Shown here one piece after another: positions 1 to 9,278 of a DNA stretch of 64,000 nucleotides. Origin of the DNA: UBA5859 sp041940025 (GTDB taxonomy: Bacteria > Pseudomonadota > Gammaproteobacteria > UBA5859); NCBI GenBank assembly GCA_041940025.1, contig JBGTSY010000001.1, forward strand, positions 124,001-188,000, written 5' to 3'. Numbering within the stretch: position 1 is the first letter of the stretch; each line of letters opens with the position of its first letter. A program made the translations under genes and the position numbers. The notes below the pieces were generated by a model. That model saw only the letters and a program-made list of their open reading frames with translations, was not told the origin of the DNA and made no database searches.

Positions 1-709
1 TCATAGAATCTTCAGCGCCAATCCAGCAGACAGGCGCGCTGATCTGCTGCCAGCAAGCAAATGCTTCCTGGGCACGGTAGAGTACTGGATTTGTCCATTT
101 ATGGCGCGGATCGCCTAACAACTCGACTTTGCCATCCTCTCTCTGTCGTGCCCAATGTTGGGCCAAATAGGCAGCTTTTTCATCCGTTAAATTGTTATTG
201 GTTTTTTTTAACCTTGCCTCCACGCCAGAAAAATCTTCATATAGTTTGAAAGTAGCCGGCTCTTGCCTCTGCTCCAACCATTTCAAGTATCGTGCCGGAG
301 CCAAATCCGCTGCGGCATCCGGCATGCCAAATCCTTCCAGGCTGATTAGAGACGCCACACGCTCAGGTCGAATCCCCGCATACAAACCAGCCACATTGCC
401 TCCCATACTGTGACCTACAAGATGCACCGGTTTCTGTGCGCTGTAATGAGCCAAAATCTGGTCTAAATCAGCGAGATAGTCAGGGAAATAGTAGGTACCC
501 TGCGCCCACTCAGTGAGCCCACATCCGCGCCAATCGGGCGCGATAATGTGCCATTGGTCGGCCAACGCATCTACCAAAAATTGGAACGAAGCTGACACGT
601 CCATCCAGCCATGTAACAAAACCATAAGCGGCTGATCCGCGTCACCCCAGCAACGCACATGATAGTCCAGGCCGGAAACAGATAGCCTCTCAGAACAACA
701 TTTTTTCAT
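1..709 (-). CDS. alpha/beta hydrolase, 3' end outside the window
   Basis: This is an alpha/beta-hydrolase-fold enzyme reading leftward. It begins with ATG at 709 (MKKCCSERLSV) and is still open at base 1, so its C-terminus, including the catalytic His, is missing. The visible part shows the HGW oxyanion-hole motif near residue 35 and the nucleophile elbow GHSMGG near residue 100, followed by a cap region. These features are typical of esterases and haloalkane-dehalogenase-like or epoxide-hydrolase-like members. The substrate cannot be read from the sequence. It could act as a carboxylesterase such as a BioH substitute, but it is not in the biotin operon and nothing here proves that role. A gap of about 90 bases separates it from the next gene. 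Confidence 0.85.
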   Translation of the reverse strand, partial: MKKCCSERLSVSGLDYHVRCWGDADQPLMVLLHGWMDVSASFQFLVDALADQWHIIAPDWRGCGLTEWAQGTYYFPDYLADLDQILAHYSAQKPVHLVGHSMGGNVAGLYAGIRPERVASLISLEGFGMPDAAADLAPARYLKWLEQRQEPATFKLYEDFSGVEARLKKTNNNLTDEKAAYLAQHWARQREDGKVELLGDPRHKWTNPVLYRAQEAFACWQQISAPVCWIGAEDSM

Positions 710-800
710 GGATCTGATTTGCTCTTTAGAGCGATGAGATTACGTGTACAGGGAGTATTGTGCTGAAATTCGTGAATTTGCGCAAACTGAACCAGCCTTT

Positions 801-1763
801 TCAGGCATGTTCACAATCTGCATCGTAACAGGTTAACAAATTGCGACCATGCTCTTTTGAGAAATAGAGCGCTTTATCAGCTTGATAGATTAAAGTGTGG
901 TGAGTTAAACACTCTGGTATATAACTGGCCAAGCCAATACTCGCGCTAATACAGATTTGACGGCCATTATAGTGTATGGGTTTCGATGCAATGCTTTGGC
1001 GGATCCGATCTGCCACCACAGTAGCCATTTGCCGGTCTACGTTGGTTAAGATGACGGCAAACTCTTCTCCTCCATAACGACTCATGCAGTCTGTCTTGCG
1101 AAGATTGACAGATATTCGACGAGTACATTCAATTAAAACCTCATCTCCCGCCTGGTGACCATAAGTGTCATTTATCTGCTTGAAATGGTCTAAATCAAAC
1201 ATCAATAATGCTAAATCACCGCCATATCGTTTCACACGTTGAAATTCACGACCCAGGATCTGATCCATATAGCGTCTATTGTAAGCACCTGTGAGAGGAT
1301 CACGATTACTCATCTCTTCTAACTTTTGATTCACCTGTTTCAGCTCACGCTGATAAATACTCGTATCTGTCACATCGGCAATGGTCAGGCAGACAGCTTC
1401 CACTTCACCTGCATCATTCTTCACTGGTATAAAAGTACAGTTTTGATGCATATATTCTGCACCACCAGAAATGGGGCGATGGTGCTGAAAGCGAAATAGA
1501 TATGGGCGATGTTCCCAGGTGGTGAAGGCGTAATTCTTTAACAAGAATACACCTCTGATCTTACGTTCCAGCCACTTGTGAGGAATTTCCGGGAATAACT
1601 CAAACAGATCACCTTGCATGATCTGCTCACTACTGAAACCACTATGCGTTTCCATAAAGTGATTCCAATACAACACCTTGAGATCTTTGTTGAAGACAAC
1701 AATCCCAAGGTCTACCTGATCCACAACAAATCTGAATAGATTTGGATCTAGTTGTTTGCTCAT
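801..1763 (-). CDS. PAS-GGDEF diguanylate cyclase
   Basis: This 320-residue protein should make cyclic di-GMP from GTP. A PAS domain with a PAC-like tail covers about residues 5-135, a short helical linker follows, and the GGDEF domain covers about 155-315. The active-site signature is GGEEF at 231-235, with the metal-binding FDLD stretch near 189-192. An RKTD motif at 222-225 lies exactly five residues before it, which is the canonical product-inhibition I-site. The enzyme therefore looks active and feedback-regulated. No membrane segment is seen, so it is probably cytoplasmic and senses a ligand or partner through PAS. It is the last gene of a three-gene operon and starts 2 bases after the CheC-like gene. 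Confidence 0.93.
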   Translation of the reverse strand: MSKQLDPNLFRFVVDQVDLGIVVFNKDLKVLYWNHFMETHSGFSSEQIMQGDLFELFPEIPHKWLERKIRGVFLLKNYAFTTWEHRPYLFRFQHHRPISGGAEYMHQNCTFIPVKNDAGEVEAVCLTIADVTDTSIYQRELKQVNQKLEEMSNRDPLTGAYNRRYMDQILGREFQRVKRYGGDLALLMFDLDHFKQINDTYGHQAGDEVLIECTRRISVNLRKTDCMSRYGGEEFAVILTNVDRQMATVVADRIRQSIASKPIHYNGRQICISASIGLASYIPECLTHHTLIYQADKALYFSKEHGRNLLTCYDADCEHA

Positions 1764-1764
1764 G

Positions 1765-2385
1765 CTAATCCAATTCCATGACGTCTGCTAACGCAAGACG
1801 CAATTCCTCCATCGTGTCTTCCGCCATTAGAATGACTAAATGACACTCAAACTCATGTCCTTCAAACCCTAATTTTGTTTGTACCAATAGGGATTCGGTC
1901 CAAGAATGATCTCTCAGTTCTAACAGCTTATCGGTGGAGTCTTGTCCGGAGCATAGCGTAGGTGCGGTAAAACTGAGCTCTCTACCCAATTGATCTGCTA
2001 CCCCACATAAACAGGCACCCACTAATACATTAGTAATATCCAATAATACTTCTTCATCCACCAAGTCTAGCTGTTCACTTTCATAGCCGAGCTGACCAGC
2101 TAGCCCAATACATCCTTTACGACCATAGATGGCAAAGGCTTCGCCACATAGCTGATTATAAAAAGCCTGGCGAACCCCGATGATTCCATCCTCTGGTTCA
2201 CCAATTAGAGAGGTGACGGAATTGGCCAGTGTGTTCGAGCCCACCAACACAATTTGTGGTACAGATAATAGGACAAAGGTATCGAATATTTGCGCCAAAG
2301 AAGAAGCAGCCTGCCCGATGGCGATATTCACCACCTCCTGTAGCATGTCCTGCTCATCTTCTGTGTATGGCTTGCCCTCAACCAT
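1765..2385 (-). CDS. CheC/CheX-family phosphatase-like protein
   Basis: The protein has two copies of the CheC-type helix signature. The first is ExxNxxxG in QEVVNIAIG near the N-terminus; the second is a degenerate copy, DITNVLVG, in the middle. In chemotaxis these helices dephosphorylate CheY-P. It sits directly after a single-domain response regulator, so it probably resets that regulator. No che or flagellar genes are visible nearby. The start is uncertain. ATG at 2385 lies 13 bases from an AAGGAG and overlaps the end of the regulator gene, which suits translational coupling. An upstream ATG at 2397 is only one base from the same AAGGAG and is less likely. Family assignment is good; the partner is inferred. 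Confidence 0.8.
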   Translation of the reverse strand: MVEGKPYTEDEQDMLQEVVNIAIGQAASSLAQIFDTFVLLSVPQIVLVGSNTLANSVTSLIGEPEDGIIGVRQAFYNQLCGEAFAIYGRKGCIGLAGQLGYESEQLDLVDEEVLLDITNVLVGACLCGVADQLGRELSFTAPTLCSGQDSTDKLLELRDHSWTESLLVQTKLGFEGHEFECHLVILMAEDTMEELRLALADVMELD

Positions 2386-2749
2386 CGTAGATCCCATACT
2401 CCTTGAGTACTTTAGTTAGGATTTCTTGATCAATGGGTTTTTTTATAAAAGCCATTGCTCCAAGTTCTTTCACCCGTATTTCCGCTTTCGGTTGAATATC
2501 CGCCGATATGACAATCACCATTGTGTCTAAATTTTCTTCCCGAACCTCTTGCAATACCTGGAATCCATCCATCACCGGCATGGTTAGATCTAAAAACATG
2601 ACGTGTGCTTTGCCTGCGCGAATCGCCTCTAAGGCCTCAACTCCATTCTGCGCTTCGCTAATTTCCACATCCCATCCGGAAGGAATAGAACGTTTAATTA
2701 AACGTCTAGACATCTTGGAATCATCAACAACCAGCAGCGGTGTACTCAC
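2378..2749 (-). CDS. single-domain CheY-like response regulator
   Basis: This stand-alone receiver domain of 123 residues has no output domain. The acidic pocket is D9-D10, the phosphoacceptor is D54 in FLDLTMP, the switch Ser lies in VISAD, and the conserved Lys lies in FIKKP. It starts with GTG at 2749 preceded by AAGGAG at a spacing of five. It heads the operon with a CheC-like phosphatase and a PAS-GGDEF cyclase, so it may carry a kinase signal into c-di-GMP output by protein contact. No cognate histidine kinase is in the window. It overlaps the CheC-like start by 8 bases. Confidence 0.92.
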   Translation of the reverse strand: MSTPLLVVDDSKMSRRLIKRSIPSGWDVEISEAQNGVEALEAIRAGKAHVMFLDLTMPVMDGFQVLQEVREENLDTMVIVISADIQPKAEIRVKELGAMAFIKKPIDQEILTKVLKEYGIYDG

Positions 2750-2808
2750 CTACTCTCCTTTAATTAGATCAGGGTGGATCCTGGGAATTGCACTTTTGCT
2801 TTCAATAA

Positions 2809-2835
2809 AAATCGGCCGTTTGCCATTAAGCATGA
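2809..2835 (-). promoter_or_regulatory. possible sigma-28-type promoter for the regulator operon
   Basis: On the minus strand TCATGCTT, 11 bases and GCCGATTT resemble the flagellar sigma-28 consensus TAAAGTTT-N11-GCCGATAA (about 5/8 and 6/8). The predicted transcript would start near 2802, about 50 bases before the GTG start of the response regulator gene. It is a visual match only, with the spacing exactly right. Confidence 0.35.
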
Positions 2836-2876
2836 GGGACCTATAAAACGAAGGGTATGAATCGATACAACAGAGT

Positions 2877-3272
2877 TTAGCGGCCGACCAGTCTCTGACG
2901 TTGTCGTCGTTCTCTCTTACTGGGCTTGGGGCCGGGTATTATTTTGCTCGCTTGGCGCAAGAGGCTCAGATTTTGCCGACTCACCATGCTTTCAGGGGTT
3001 TCTTGATAGAGTAATTCAGCTATTTTGGCAGTTTGACGTTTCTCCGCTAATGCAATCACTTGTAGAGTCCGTTCGACCTGACCCACACGCATCCAAACTT
3101 CACTGCCGATGGAGACATTCTGGCTTGGTTTCACCCGTTGACCGTTATAGTGAACCAGACCACCTCGAATAGCCTGAGCGGCAAGTGCCCGTGTTTTATA
3201 GCAACGAGCGGCCCATAACCACTTATCGAGCCGGACTTTATCACCCTCCTTGCTGCTTTTAACTTGATTCAC
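2877..3272 (-). CDS. hslR: ribosome-associated heat shock protein Hsp15
   Basis: This is a small basic S4-domain RNA-binding protein of 131 residues. The S4 motif (RLDKWLWAARCYKTRALA) opens the protein at about residue 14, and the C-terminal tail is strongly basic (KPSKRERRQRQR). Hsp15 binds free 50S subunits carrying a stalled nascent chain and helps recycle them. Length and layout match the family. It lies back to back with gspC, as in Vibrio and related genera, which supports the identification. Confidence 0.93.
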   Translation of the reverse strand: MNQVKSSKEGDKVRLDKWLWAARCYKTRALAAQAIRGGLVHYNGQRVKPSQNVSIGSEVWMRVGQVERTLQVIALAEKRQTAKIAELLYQETPESMVSRQNLSLLRQASKIIPGPKPSKRERRQRQRLVGR

Positions 3273-3429
3273 TGGCCAGTTATTTGCTTAACGGATATGA
3301 AAGATACATAGGTTAACATGGAAATTTGGCGTTCAATTCGCATAGTGCAAGGACAAACCTTATCATAGGGTCCCCTGACATACCGGAGCATCGCCAATTC
3401 ACTCAATATTGGACCGTTGAATAACACTT

Positions 3430-4329
3430 GTGGCCGCCTTAGTAGAATTATCAAAATATCCTTTATTTATCAAATTAATCAATCACTTAGACAGGGAAAG
3501 TGAGCGCCTCGCACGTCTCGTTCTGTACCTCGCATTGGCTATTTTGGCACTGCAAACCGCGAATATAATCTGGCGAATTAGCCCGGAGCCTACGCTGGCA
3601 AACCAATCCTTACCAGCAGTCCAAAGTGAAGACATACCTAAAGCAGAACTGGAGCAGACAAACTTAGGTGCCTTACATCTATTCGGTGAACCAACCTCAG
3701 CAACTGCGCCAATTAGGGTGCCAACCCAGGCCCCAAAGACCAGTCTACAACTCACCCTGCGAGGACTCTTTCATACGGTTGGCGACCGCCATCCATTGGC
3801 AATCATTGCCGAGGGCAATAAAGCGGAGAAAGTTTTCCACATTGGCGACACCATTGCGGGCAACGCTGAAATTTACTCTATCGAAGCGGACAGAGTAATT
3901 TTAAAACGAGGTGCTCGATATGAGACCCTGTTCTTACCAAAAGAAAAAGTCGAGACGGTGGCTTCGCCAAGGACAAGAAGCGTTAGAAAAAATCCCCAAA
4001 ACACAGTGCGTCAAGCAGATCACTCTTTAAGTCAGATCCGCGACCAACTGTTAAGCAATCCACAGGATGTTCAAAAATGGCTCAAAGTGGCCCCATTTTT
4101 CAAAAATCAGAAAATAGCCGGCTACAGAATTGCGCCGGGCCCCGATCCCAAGCTAATGAATTCATTGGGGTTGCGCTCCGGAGATATTGTATTATCCATC
4201 AACGGACATCCGCTGGGAGACGCGGCCACGATGCTAAAGAGCCTGCAAAGCCTAGCAGATGCCGACCGAGTATCTCTTGAAGTTCAAAGAAACGGCAAAA
4301 TGATTACATTACAAGGCCAAATTAGATGA
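3430..4329 (+). CDS. gspC: type II secretion system inner-membrane protein GspC
   Basis: GspC links the inner-membrane platform of the type II secretion machine to the GspD secretin. The 299 residues show a short cytoplasmic N-terminus, one membrane helix at about 28-48, a periplasmic homology-region domain at about 95-175 and a PDZ domain at about 225-299 (NSLGLRSGDIVLSINGHPL). The start is GTG at 3430 without a clear ribosome site, so the exact start is tentative. It overlaps gspD by the four bases ATGA, showing a coupled operon gspC-D-E-F. Confidence 0.93.
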   Translation: MAALVELSKYPLFIKLINHLDRESERLARLVLYLALAILALQTANIIWRISPEPTLANQSLPAVQSEDIPKAELEQTNLGALHLFGEPTSATAPIRVPTQAPKTSLQLTLRGLFHTVGDRHPLAIIAEGNKAEKVFHIGDTIAGNAEIYSIEADRVILKRGARYETLFLPKEKVETVASPRTRSVRKNPQNTVRQADHSLSQIRDQLLSNPQDVQKWLKVAPFFKNQKIAGYRIAPGPDPKLMNSLGLRSGDIVLSINGHPLGDAATMLKSLQSLADADRVSLEVQRNGKMITLQGQIR

Positions 4330-6413
4330 AAAAACAAAGTCTTCGACTGCTGTTCACGATACTTGTGCTGCTCGGGAGCAGTGCCTGGGCGCAGAACAGT
4401 TTAACCCTCAACTTGAAAGATGCGGATATCTTGGCTGTGATTTCCACGGTCTCCGAAATGACTGGTAAAAACTTTATTGTTGATCCCCGTGTCAAAGGTA
4501 AAGTAACTATCGTGTCCTCAGAAGCGATGGATGCGGACGCGGTTTATCAGGTCTTTCTATCCATGTTAAGTGTGCAAGGCTTTTCGGTCATTCCGGTGCA
4601 GGACAACACATATAAAATCATCCCCGATGTTGCTGCGAAACAGAATGCCACACCGGTCACGTCGTTAGATAATTCTAATGTAGGGGGTGAATCTATCACC
4701 CAGGTGATCCCCATACAACATGTGACAGCGGCCCAACTGGTGCCAATTTTGCGCCCCTTGATTCCACAACAGGGTCACCTGGCCGCCTATCCGCCAACCA
4801 ATACTTTAATAGTCTCTGATCGGGCAGATAATGTGGCCCGCATTGCCGACATCATTCGCCGCATTGATAAAGCAGGTGATGCGGACATCGAAATTGTTAC
4901 CTTGCAACACGCGTCAGCAGCCGAGGTGGTGAAAACTCTTTCCGCGTTAAACACGGCCAGCCAAAAAGGCAAGAACAGAACCACATCGGACAACATTACT
5001 GTCGTTGCCGATGAACGCACCAACAGTGTCTTACTTGGGGGCGATAAGATTGAACGACTACGTATTCGCGCCCTGGTGACCCATCTAGATACTCCGGTGG
5101 GGCGGGAAGGTGATACCCAGGTGATCTACCTGCGTCATGCCGAAGCCGCTAAATTGGTAGAGGTGTTGACTGGAGTAGGGCAAAATTTTGAAAAGGATCA
5201 ACAGGCAAAAAAAGCCTCCCGCCCTGATCAGGCCTTTAATATTCAAGCCGATGAGGCTACGAATGCACTGGTCATTACAGCCCCTCCTGCTCTCATGAAA
5301 TCGTTACAATCAATTATTCGTAAATTGGATATTCGCCGTTCACAAGTCCTGGTGGAAGCGGTTATCGCTGAGATCCAAGGGCGCAACGAAGCTGAATTGG
5401 GTTTACAGTGGTTATTTGGTGGCGATGAAGATGGTGATGGACTGGTAGGCGCGATTAATTTCCCCTCCTCCTCTCGCTCTTCCATTATTGATGTGGTGGG
5501 AAACATCGCAGCGGATCAAACCACTGCTGCCGCTTCAGGATTAGGACCAGGCGCATCATTGGCTCTGGGAGTCATAGATAGCAGTGACCTTAACTTTGCT
5601 TCTCTGATACAGGCATTGGTAGGCAACGCCAACACTAATATTCTCTCTACACCAAGTTTAATGACTCTCGACAATGAAGAAGCTGAAATTGTTGTAGGCC
5701 AGGAGGTGGCTACGGTCACTGGCTCGATTAGCCGCGCAGGAGAACTACAAAATCCATTTCAAACTATCGATAGACGGGATGTGGGTATTACACTCAAAGT
5801 CACGCCGCAAATTAGTGAAGGCGGCATGGTCAAGCTCTCCATAGAACAAGAGGTTTCCAGCGTCGCAGCAGCCACTCAAGGTGTGGATCTCACCTTTGAT
5901 AAACGCAATATCAAAACCTCCGTGTTAGCGGATGATGGTGAAATTATTGTACTCGGCGGATTAATTGAAGATCAGATAGCTGAAAGTGTGCAACGGGTGC
6001 CTATACTGAGCGCGATCCCCATTCTGGGTAAACTCTTTACTTTTCGCTCGGCGAATAAAAGCAAGCGAAATCTGGTGATCTTTATTCATCCCGTAATAGT
6101 ACCAAGCAAAGAGTCTGCAGCCTTTATTGCCAATAGCAAATACATTGATATTCGTACCCAACAGCTCTTGCAACGGCAAAAAGGTGTATTTATGCAGGAA
6201 GAAGAAGAAGTCCCAGTGTTACCAGAAATAGAGGATTATCGACTCAAATATCGCAATAAAAATAAACAGGCCCCATCTCTCCCGCCGCAAGAATCAGGGG
6301 ATCAGACCCCAAGCTCGCCTCTACTTGAAGAGCAGTCTCAACTTGACCAATTCGATCTCTTAAAACAAGAAAATAGCGCCAATGTGAACGATCTTTCAAG
6401 GATATTTCATTAA
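4326..6413 (+). CDS. gspD: type II secretion system secretin GspD
   Basis: This is the outer-membrane secretin that forms the exit pore for folded exoproteins. A signal peptide (MKKQSLRLLFTILVLLGSS, cleaved near AWA-Q) is followed by the N0 domain and three repeated N1-N3 modules up to about residue 330. The secretin core ends near residue 600 with the typical LGGLIEDQ and VPILSAIPILGKLF segments. The acidic, proline-rich tail of about 80 residues is the place where a pilotin usually binds. Length (695) is normal. It shares one base with gspE (TAATG). Confidence 0.96.
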   Translation: MKKQSLRLLFTILVLLGSSAWAQNSLTLNLKDADILAVISTVSEMTGKNFIVDPRVKGKVTIVSSEAMDADAVYQVFLSMLSVQGFSVIPVQDNTYKIIPDVAAKQNATPVTSLDNSNVGGESITQVIPIQHVTAAQLVPILRPLIPQQGHLAAYPPTNTLIVSDRADNVARIADIIRRIDKAGDADIEIVTLQHASAAEVVKTLSALNTASQKGKNRTTSDNITVVADERTNSVLLGGDKIERLRIRALVTHLDTPVGREGDTQVIYLRHAEAAKLVEVLTGVGQNFEKDQQAKKASRPDQAFNIQADEATNALVITAPPALMKSLQSIIRKLDIRRSQVLVEAVIAEIQGRNEAELGLQWLFGGDEDGDGLVGAINFPSSSRSSIIDVVGNIAADQTTAAASGLGPGASLALGVIDSSDLNFASLIQALVGNANTNILSTPSLMTLDNEEAEIVVGQEVATVTGSISRAGELQNPFQTIDRRDVGITLKVTPQISEGGMVKLSIEQEVSSVAAATQGVDLTFDKRNIKTSVLADDGEIIVLGGLIEDQIAESVQRVPILSAIPILGKLFTFRSANKSKRNLVIFIHPVIVPSKESAAFIANSKYIDIRTQQLLQRQKGVFMQEEEEVPVLPEIEDYRLKYRNKNKQAPSLPPQESGDQTPSSPLLEEQSQLDQFDLLKQENSANVNDLSRIFH

Positions 6414-7951
6414 TGGCATCGGAGCCCACCGATGACTTTGGTTCATGGCCTGACGCCTCCCGGCTACAGGAGGATGCTGCGATATTGCGTCCTTTACCCT
6501 TTGGCTTCGCAAAACGTCATGGGGTGTTATTAAACTTATCCACCGATGACATGCCCACTGTGATGCATTTACCCAATACCACATTGGTAACATTATTAGA
6601 AGTGCGTCGCTATGTGAGGCGACCAGTACACTATCAGGAAATCAGCCCAGAGGTTTTCGATTCCCTACTACAGGAGACTTACGAAGCGGATTCGAGCCAG
6701 TCTATCCAGGAGATGGGTAGCATTGATGAAGACTGGGATTTAGATCTGGCGGCCCAATCTCTCCCTGAACCAGAAGATCTGCTCGACACACAGGATGATG
6801 CCCCCATCATTCGTCTGATTAATGCGTTACTGGCGGAAGCTGTGAAACAACAGGCTTCGGATGTACACTTCGAGCCATTCGAATCTCGTTTGGTAGTGCG
6901 CTTTCGCACCGATGGGGTATTGAAAGAAGTCTTTTCCGCAAAGGCAAAACTCACGCCGCTGATTATATCAAGAGTGAAAGTGATGGCTCGCCTCGACATC
7001 GCTGAAAAACGCCTTCCCCAGGATGGTCGAATCTCACTGCGAGTTGCCGGAAGGCCTGTGGATGTGCGCGTATCCACATTACCCTCTAGCCACGGCGAAC
7101 GGGTGGTGATGCGTCTATTGGACAAACAGGCAGGGCGGCTCACTTTAGATTCCCTGGGTTTAAGCGGTATCTCCAGAAAAATTGTCAGTAAAACCATACA
7201 CAAGCCGAATGGCATCTTTTTGGTCACTGGTCCAACTGGATCAGGAAAAACCACGACCCTCTATGCCGCATTAGGTGAACTCAACAATAAAGAACGTAAT
7301 ATTCTCACGGTGGAAGATCCCATCGAATATTACATTGACGGTATTGGCCAATCGCAGGTGAATACAAAAGCGGACATGAGCTTTGCGCGAGGATTGCGCG
7401 CTATCTTACGCCAAGATCCAGATGTAGTGATGGTCGGCGAGATTCGGGATTTGGAAACCGCACAAATTGCGGTGCAAGCGAGCTTAACAGGCCATTTAGT
7501 GTTATCCACTCTGCATACCAATAGTGCCGTAGGTGCCATTACCAGGCTCGCAGATATGGGTATTGAACCGTTTTTGCTCTCTTCCAGTTTAATCGGCGTA
7601 GTGGCACAGCGATTGGTGCGGGTTCTCTGTGGCAAGTGCAAAAAACCGTACACGGCCAGTGATACAGAGTGTGAAGAATTTAATCTGCAAAAAGATAATC
7701 CACCTATCCTTTATAAAACTGTCGGTTGCGAACACTGTAACCATACAGGTTATTTAGGCCGAACGGGAATATACGAAATCATCGCCATCGATGACACCTT
7801 AAGACAATTGATCCATGAATCCGCTAGCGAACAGCAGATTGAACAGTATGCACGACGCCATTCCCCCAGCATTCGCCAAGATGGTGTAGAAAAAGCATTG
7901 TCAGGTGTCACCTCCGTAGAAGAAGTGTTGCGCGTCACTTACGAGGATTAA
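6413..7951 (+). CDS. gspE: type II secretion system ATPase GspE
   Basis: This is the cytoplasmic hexameric ATPase that drives pseudopilus assembly. An N-terminal platform-binding domain occupies about residues 1-125 and the ATPase core follows. Walker A is GPTGSGKTT at 273-281 and the Walker B region is DVVMVGEIRD near 337-346. The Asp box (TVEDPIEY) and His box are also present. The zinc site is a tetracysteine with C406, C409, C439 and C442. Length (512) is usual. It sits between gspD and gspF in the same operon. Confidence 0.96.
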   Translation: MASEPTDDFGSWPDASRLQEDAAILRPLPFGFAKRHGVLLNLSTDDMPTVMHLPNTTLVTLLEVRRYVRRPVHYQEISPEVFDSLLQETYEADSSQSIQEMGSIDEDWDLDLAAQSLPEPEDLLDTQDDAPIIRLINALLAEAVKQQASDVHFEPFESRLVVRFRTDGVLKEVFSAKAKLTPLIISRVKVMARLDIAEKRLPQDGRISLRVAGRPVDVRVSTLPSSHGERVVMRLLDKQAGRLTLDSLGLSGISRKIVSKTIHKPNGIFLVTGPTGSGKTTTLYAALGELNNKERNILTVEDPIEYYIDGIGQSQVNTKADMSFARGLRAILRQDPDVVMVGEIRDLETAQIAVQASLTGHLVLSTLHTNSAVGAITRLADMGIEPFLLSSSLIGVVAQRLVRVLCGKCKKPYTASDTECEEFNLQKDNPPILYKTVGCEHCNHTGYLGRTGIYEIIAIDDTLRQLIHESASEQQIEQYARRHSPSIRQDGVEKALSGVTSVEEVLRVTYED

Positions 7952-7952
7952 C

Positions 7953-9173
7953 GTGGCAGCATTCGAATACAAAGCCTTAGATAGCGCGGGCAAACAGAAG
8001 TCGGGGATATTAGAAGGGGATACTGCTAAACAGATCCGTTCACGACTAAGACAGCAGTCCCTCACTCCGCTTACTGTCGTAGAAATCCATAAGCGAAAAG
8101 AACGCGGTCGCGTGAATGCGCCCGGTGCTAACCTGAAGATCTCCATTGCCGATCAAGCTCTGATCACCCGGCAATTGGCCACCTTGGTAAAAGCCGGCTT
8201 ACCAGTAGAAGAAGCGATCAATACGGTCGCCGAACAAAGTGAGAAGCCCAAATTACAACGCTTACTGCTTTCCGTGCGCACTCGTGTATTAGAGGGCCAC
8301 CCTCTTGCCTCGGGACTGAGTGATTTTCCCAAAGCATTTTCGGAAATTTATCGCGCCACGGTAAGAGCAGGAGAGTCATCGGGCAATCTGGATACCGTAC
8401 TGGAGCGACTAGCAGACTATTCTGAAACTCGCCAAGAAAACCGGCGGGAATTGATTGGCGCGCTTATCTATCCCGCGATTATCAGTTTGGTAGCCATCGG
8501 CATCGTGTCTGGTTTATTGGCCTTTGTTGTGCCCGATTTAGTAGAAGTCTTTGTTAGCACAGGACAATCTCTACCCGCACTAACACAGGCAATCATTGCT
8601 TTAAGTGATTTTATTCGCGCACAGGGCATCACTGTGCTTATTATCACTGTTGTCATTTATCTCTTTTACCGAGAGTTGATGAAACGCTCTATAGGTGCGC
8701 TACGTCGCCGTGATCGCTTGATATTAAAAGTGCCCCTAATAGGAAAATTAATCAAGGGTAGCAATACCGCAGATTTTTCTCGCACCATGAGCATCTTAAC
8801 TTCTAGTGGTGTACCCGCTTTGGAGGCCATGCCTGTGGCCGCACAGGTGATGACCAATCTACCGATGCGCGAATCTGTTATGAAGGCGACTAAACGGGTC
8901 AGTGAAGGCAGCAACTTACATCGTGCATTAGAGTCGGATGGATACTTCCCCAAAATGATTCTGAAACTGGTGGCCAGTGGAGAAAACAGTGGCCAATTAG
9001 ATCAGATGCTAGAACGTGCTGCCACCAGCCAAGACAGAGAAGTGAAAACCTTATCGAATGCCGTTTCCACCACGTTGGAGCCGCTGATGATTCTATTGAT
9101 GGGAGGCATGGTGTTGTTGATAGTCATCGCAATCTTATTGCCAATTTTTGAGATGAATAATTTGGTGGGCTAA
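7953..9173 (+). CDS. gspF: type II secretion system platform protein GspF
   Basis: GspF is the polytopic inner-membrane platform protein of the secretion machine. Two homologous cytoplasmic T2SSF domains (about 70-195 and 270-395) each lead into membrane helices: two central ones at about 170-190 and 220-240, and a last one at about 378-400 (LMILLMGGMVLLIVIAILLP). The start is GTG at 7953, one base after the gspE stop. It is the last gsp gene here. The pseudopilin genes gspG-K and gspL-N that usually follow are absent, and a hairpin terminator comes directly after it. Confidence 0.95.
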   Translation: MAAFEYKALDSAGKQKSGILEGDTAKQIRSRLRQQSLTPLTVVEIHKRKERGRVNAPGANLKISIADQALITRQLATLVKAGLPVEEAINTVAEQSEKPKLQRLLLSVRTRVLEGHPLASGLSDFPKAFSEIYRATVRAGESSGNLDTVLERLADYSETRQENRRELIGALIYPAIISLVAIGIVSGLLAFVVPDLVEVFVSTGQSLPALTQAIIALSDFIRAQGITVLIITVVIYLFYRELMKRSIGALRRRDRLILKVPLIGKLIKGSNTADFSRTMSILTSSGVPALEAMPVAAQVMTNLPMRESVMKATKRVSEGSNLHRALESDGYFPKMILKLVASGENSGQLDQMLERAATSQDREVKTLSNAVSTTLEPLMILLMGGMVLLIVIAILLPIFEMNNLVG

Positions 9174-9181
9174 AAAAAAGC

Positions 9182-9231
9182 GGGGTTAGAAATCGAAACA
9201 TTGATACATCCTGTGTTTGATTTCTAACCCC
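9182..9231. terminator. bidirectional terminator between gspF and the amoC/pmoC homologue
   Basis: A perfect 13-base inverted repeat (GGGGTTAGAAATC / GATTTCTAACCCC) extends inward by a further AAAC/GTTT-type pairing after a bulge. On the left it is preceded by a run of A, giving a U-tract for the leftward amoC/pmoC transcript. On the right CTTTCTTCTC gives a weaker pyrimidine tract for the gsp transcript. It closes two convergent transcription units. Confidence 0.8.
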
Positions 9232-9278
9232 TTTCTTCTCTACATATTGAGAAGCTCAGCAAGGGATAGCTATTTCAG

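Noticed and set aside
6679..7254. Long antisense open frames within gspE, gspD, pgk and tkt
   Set aside because: They are shadows of conserved proteins on the other strand and have no family features.
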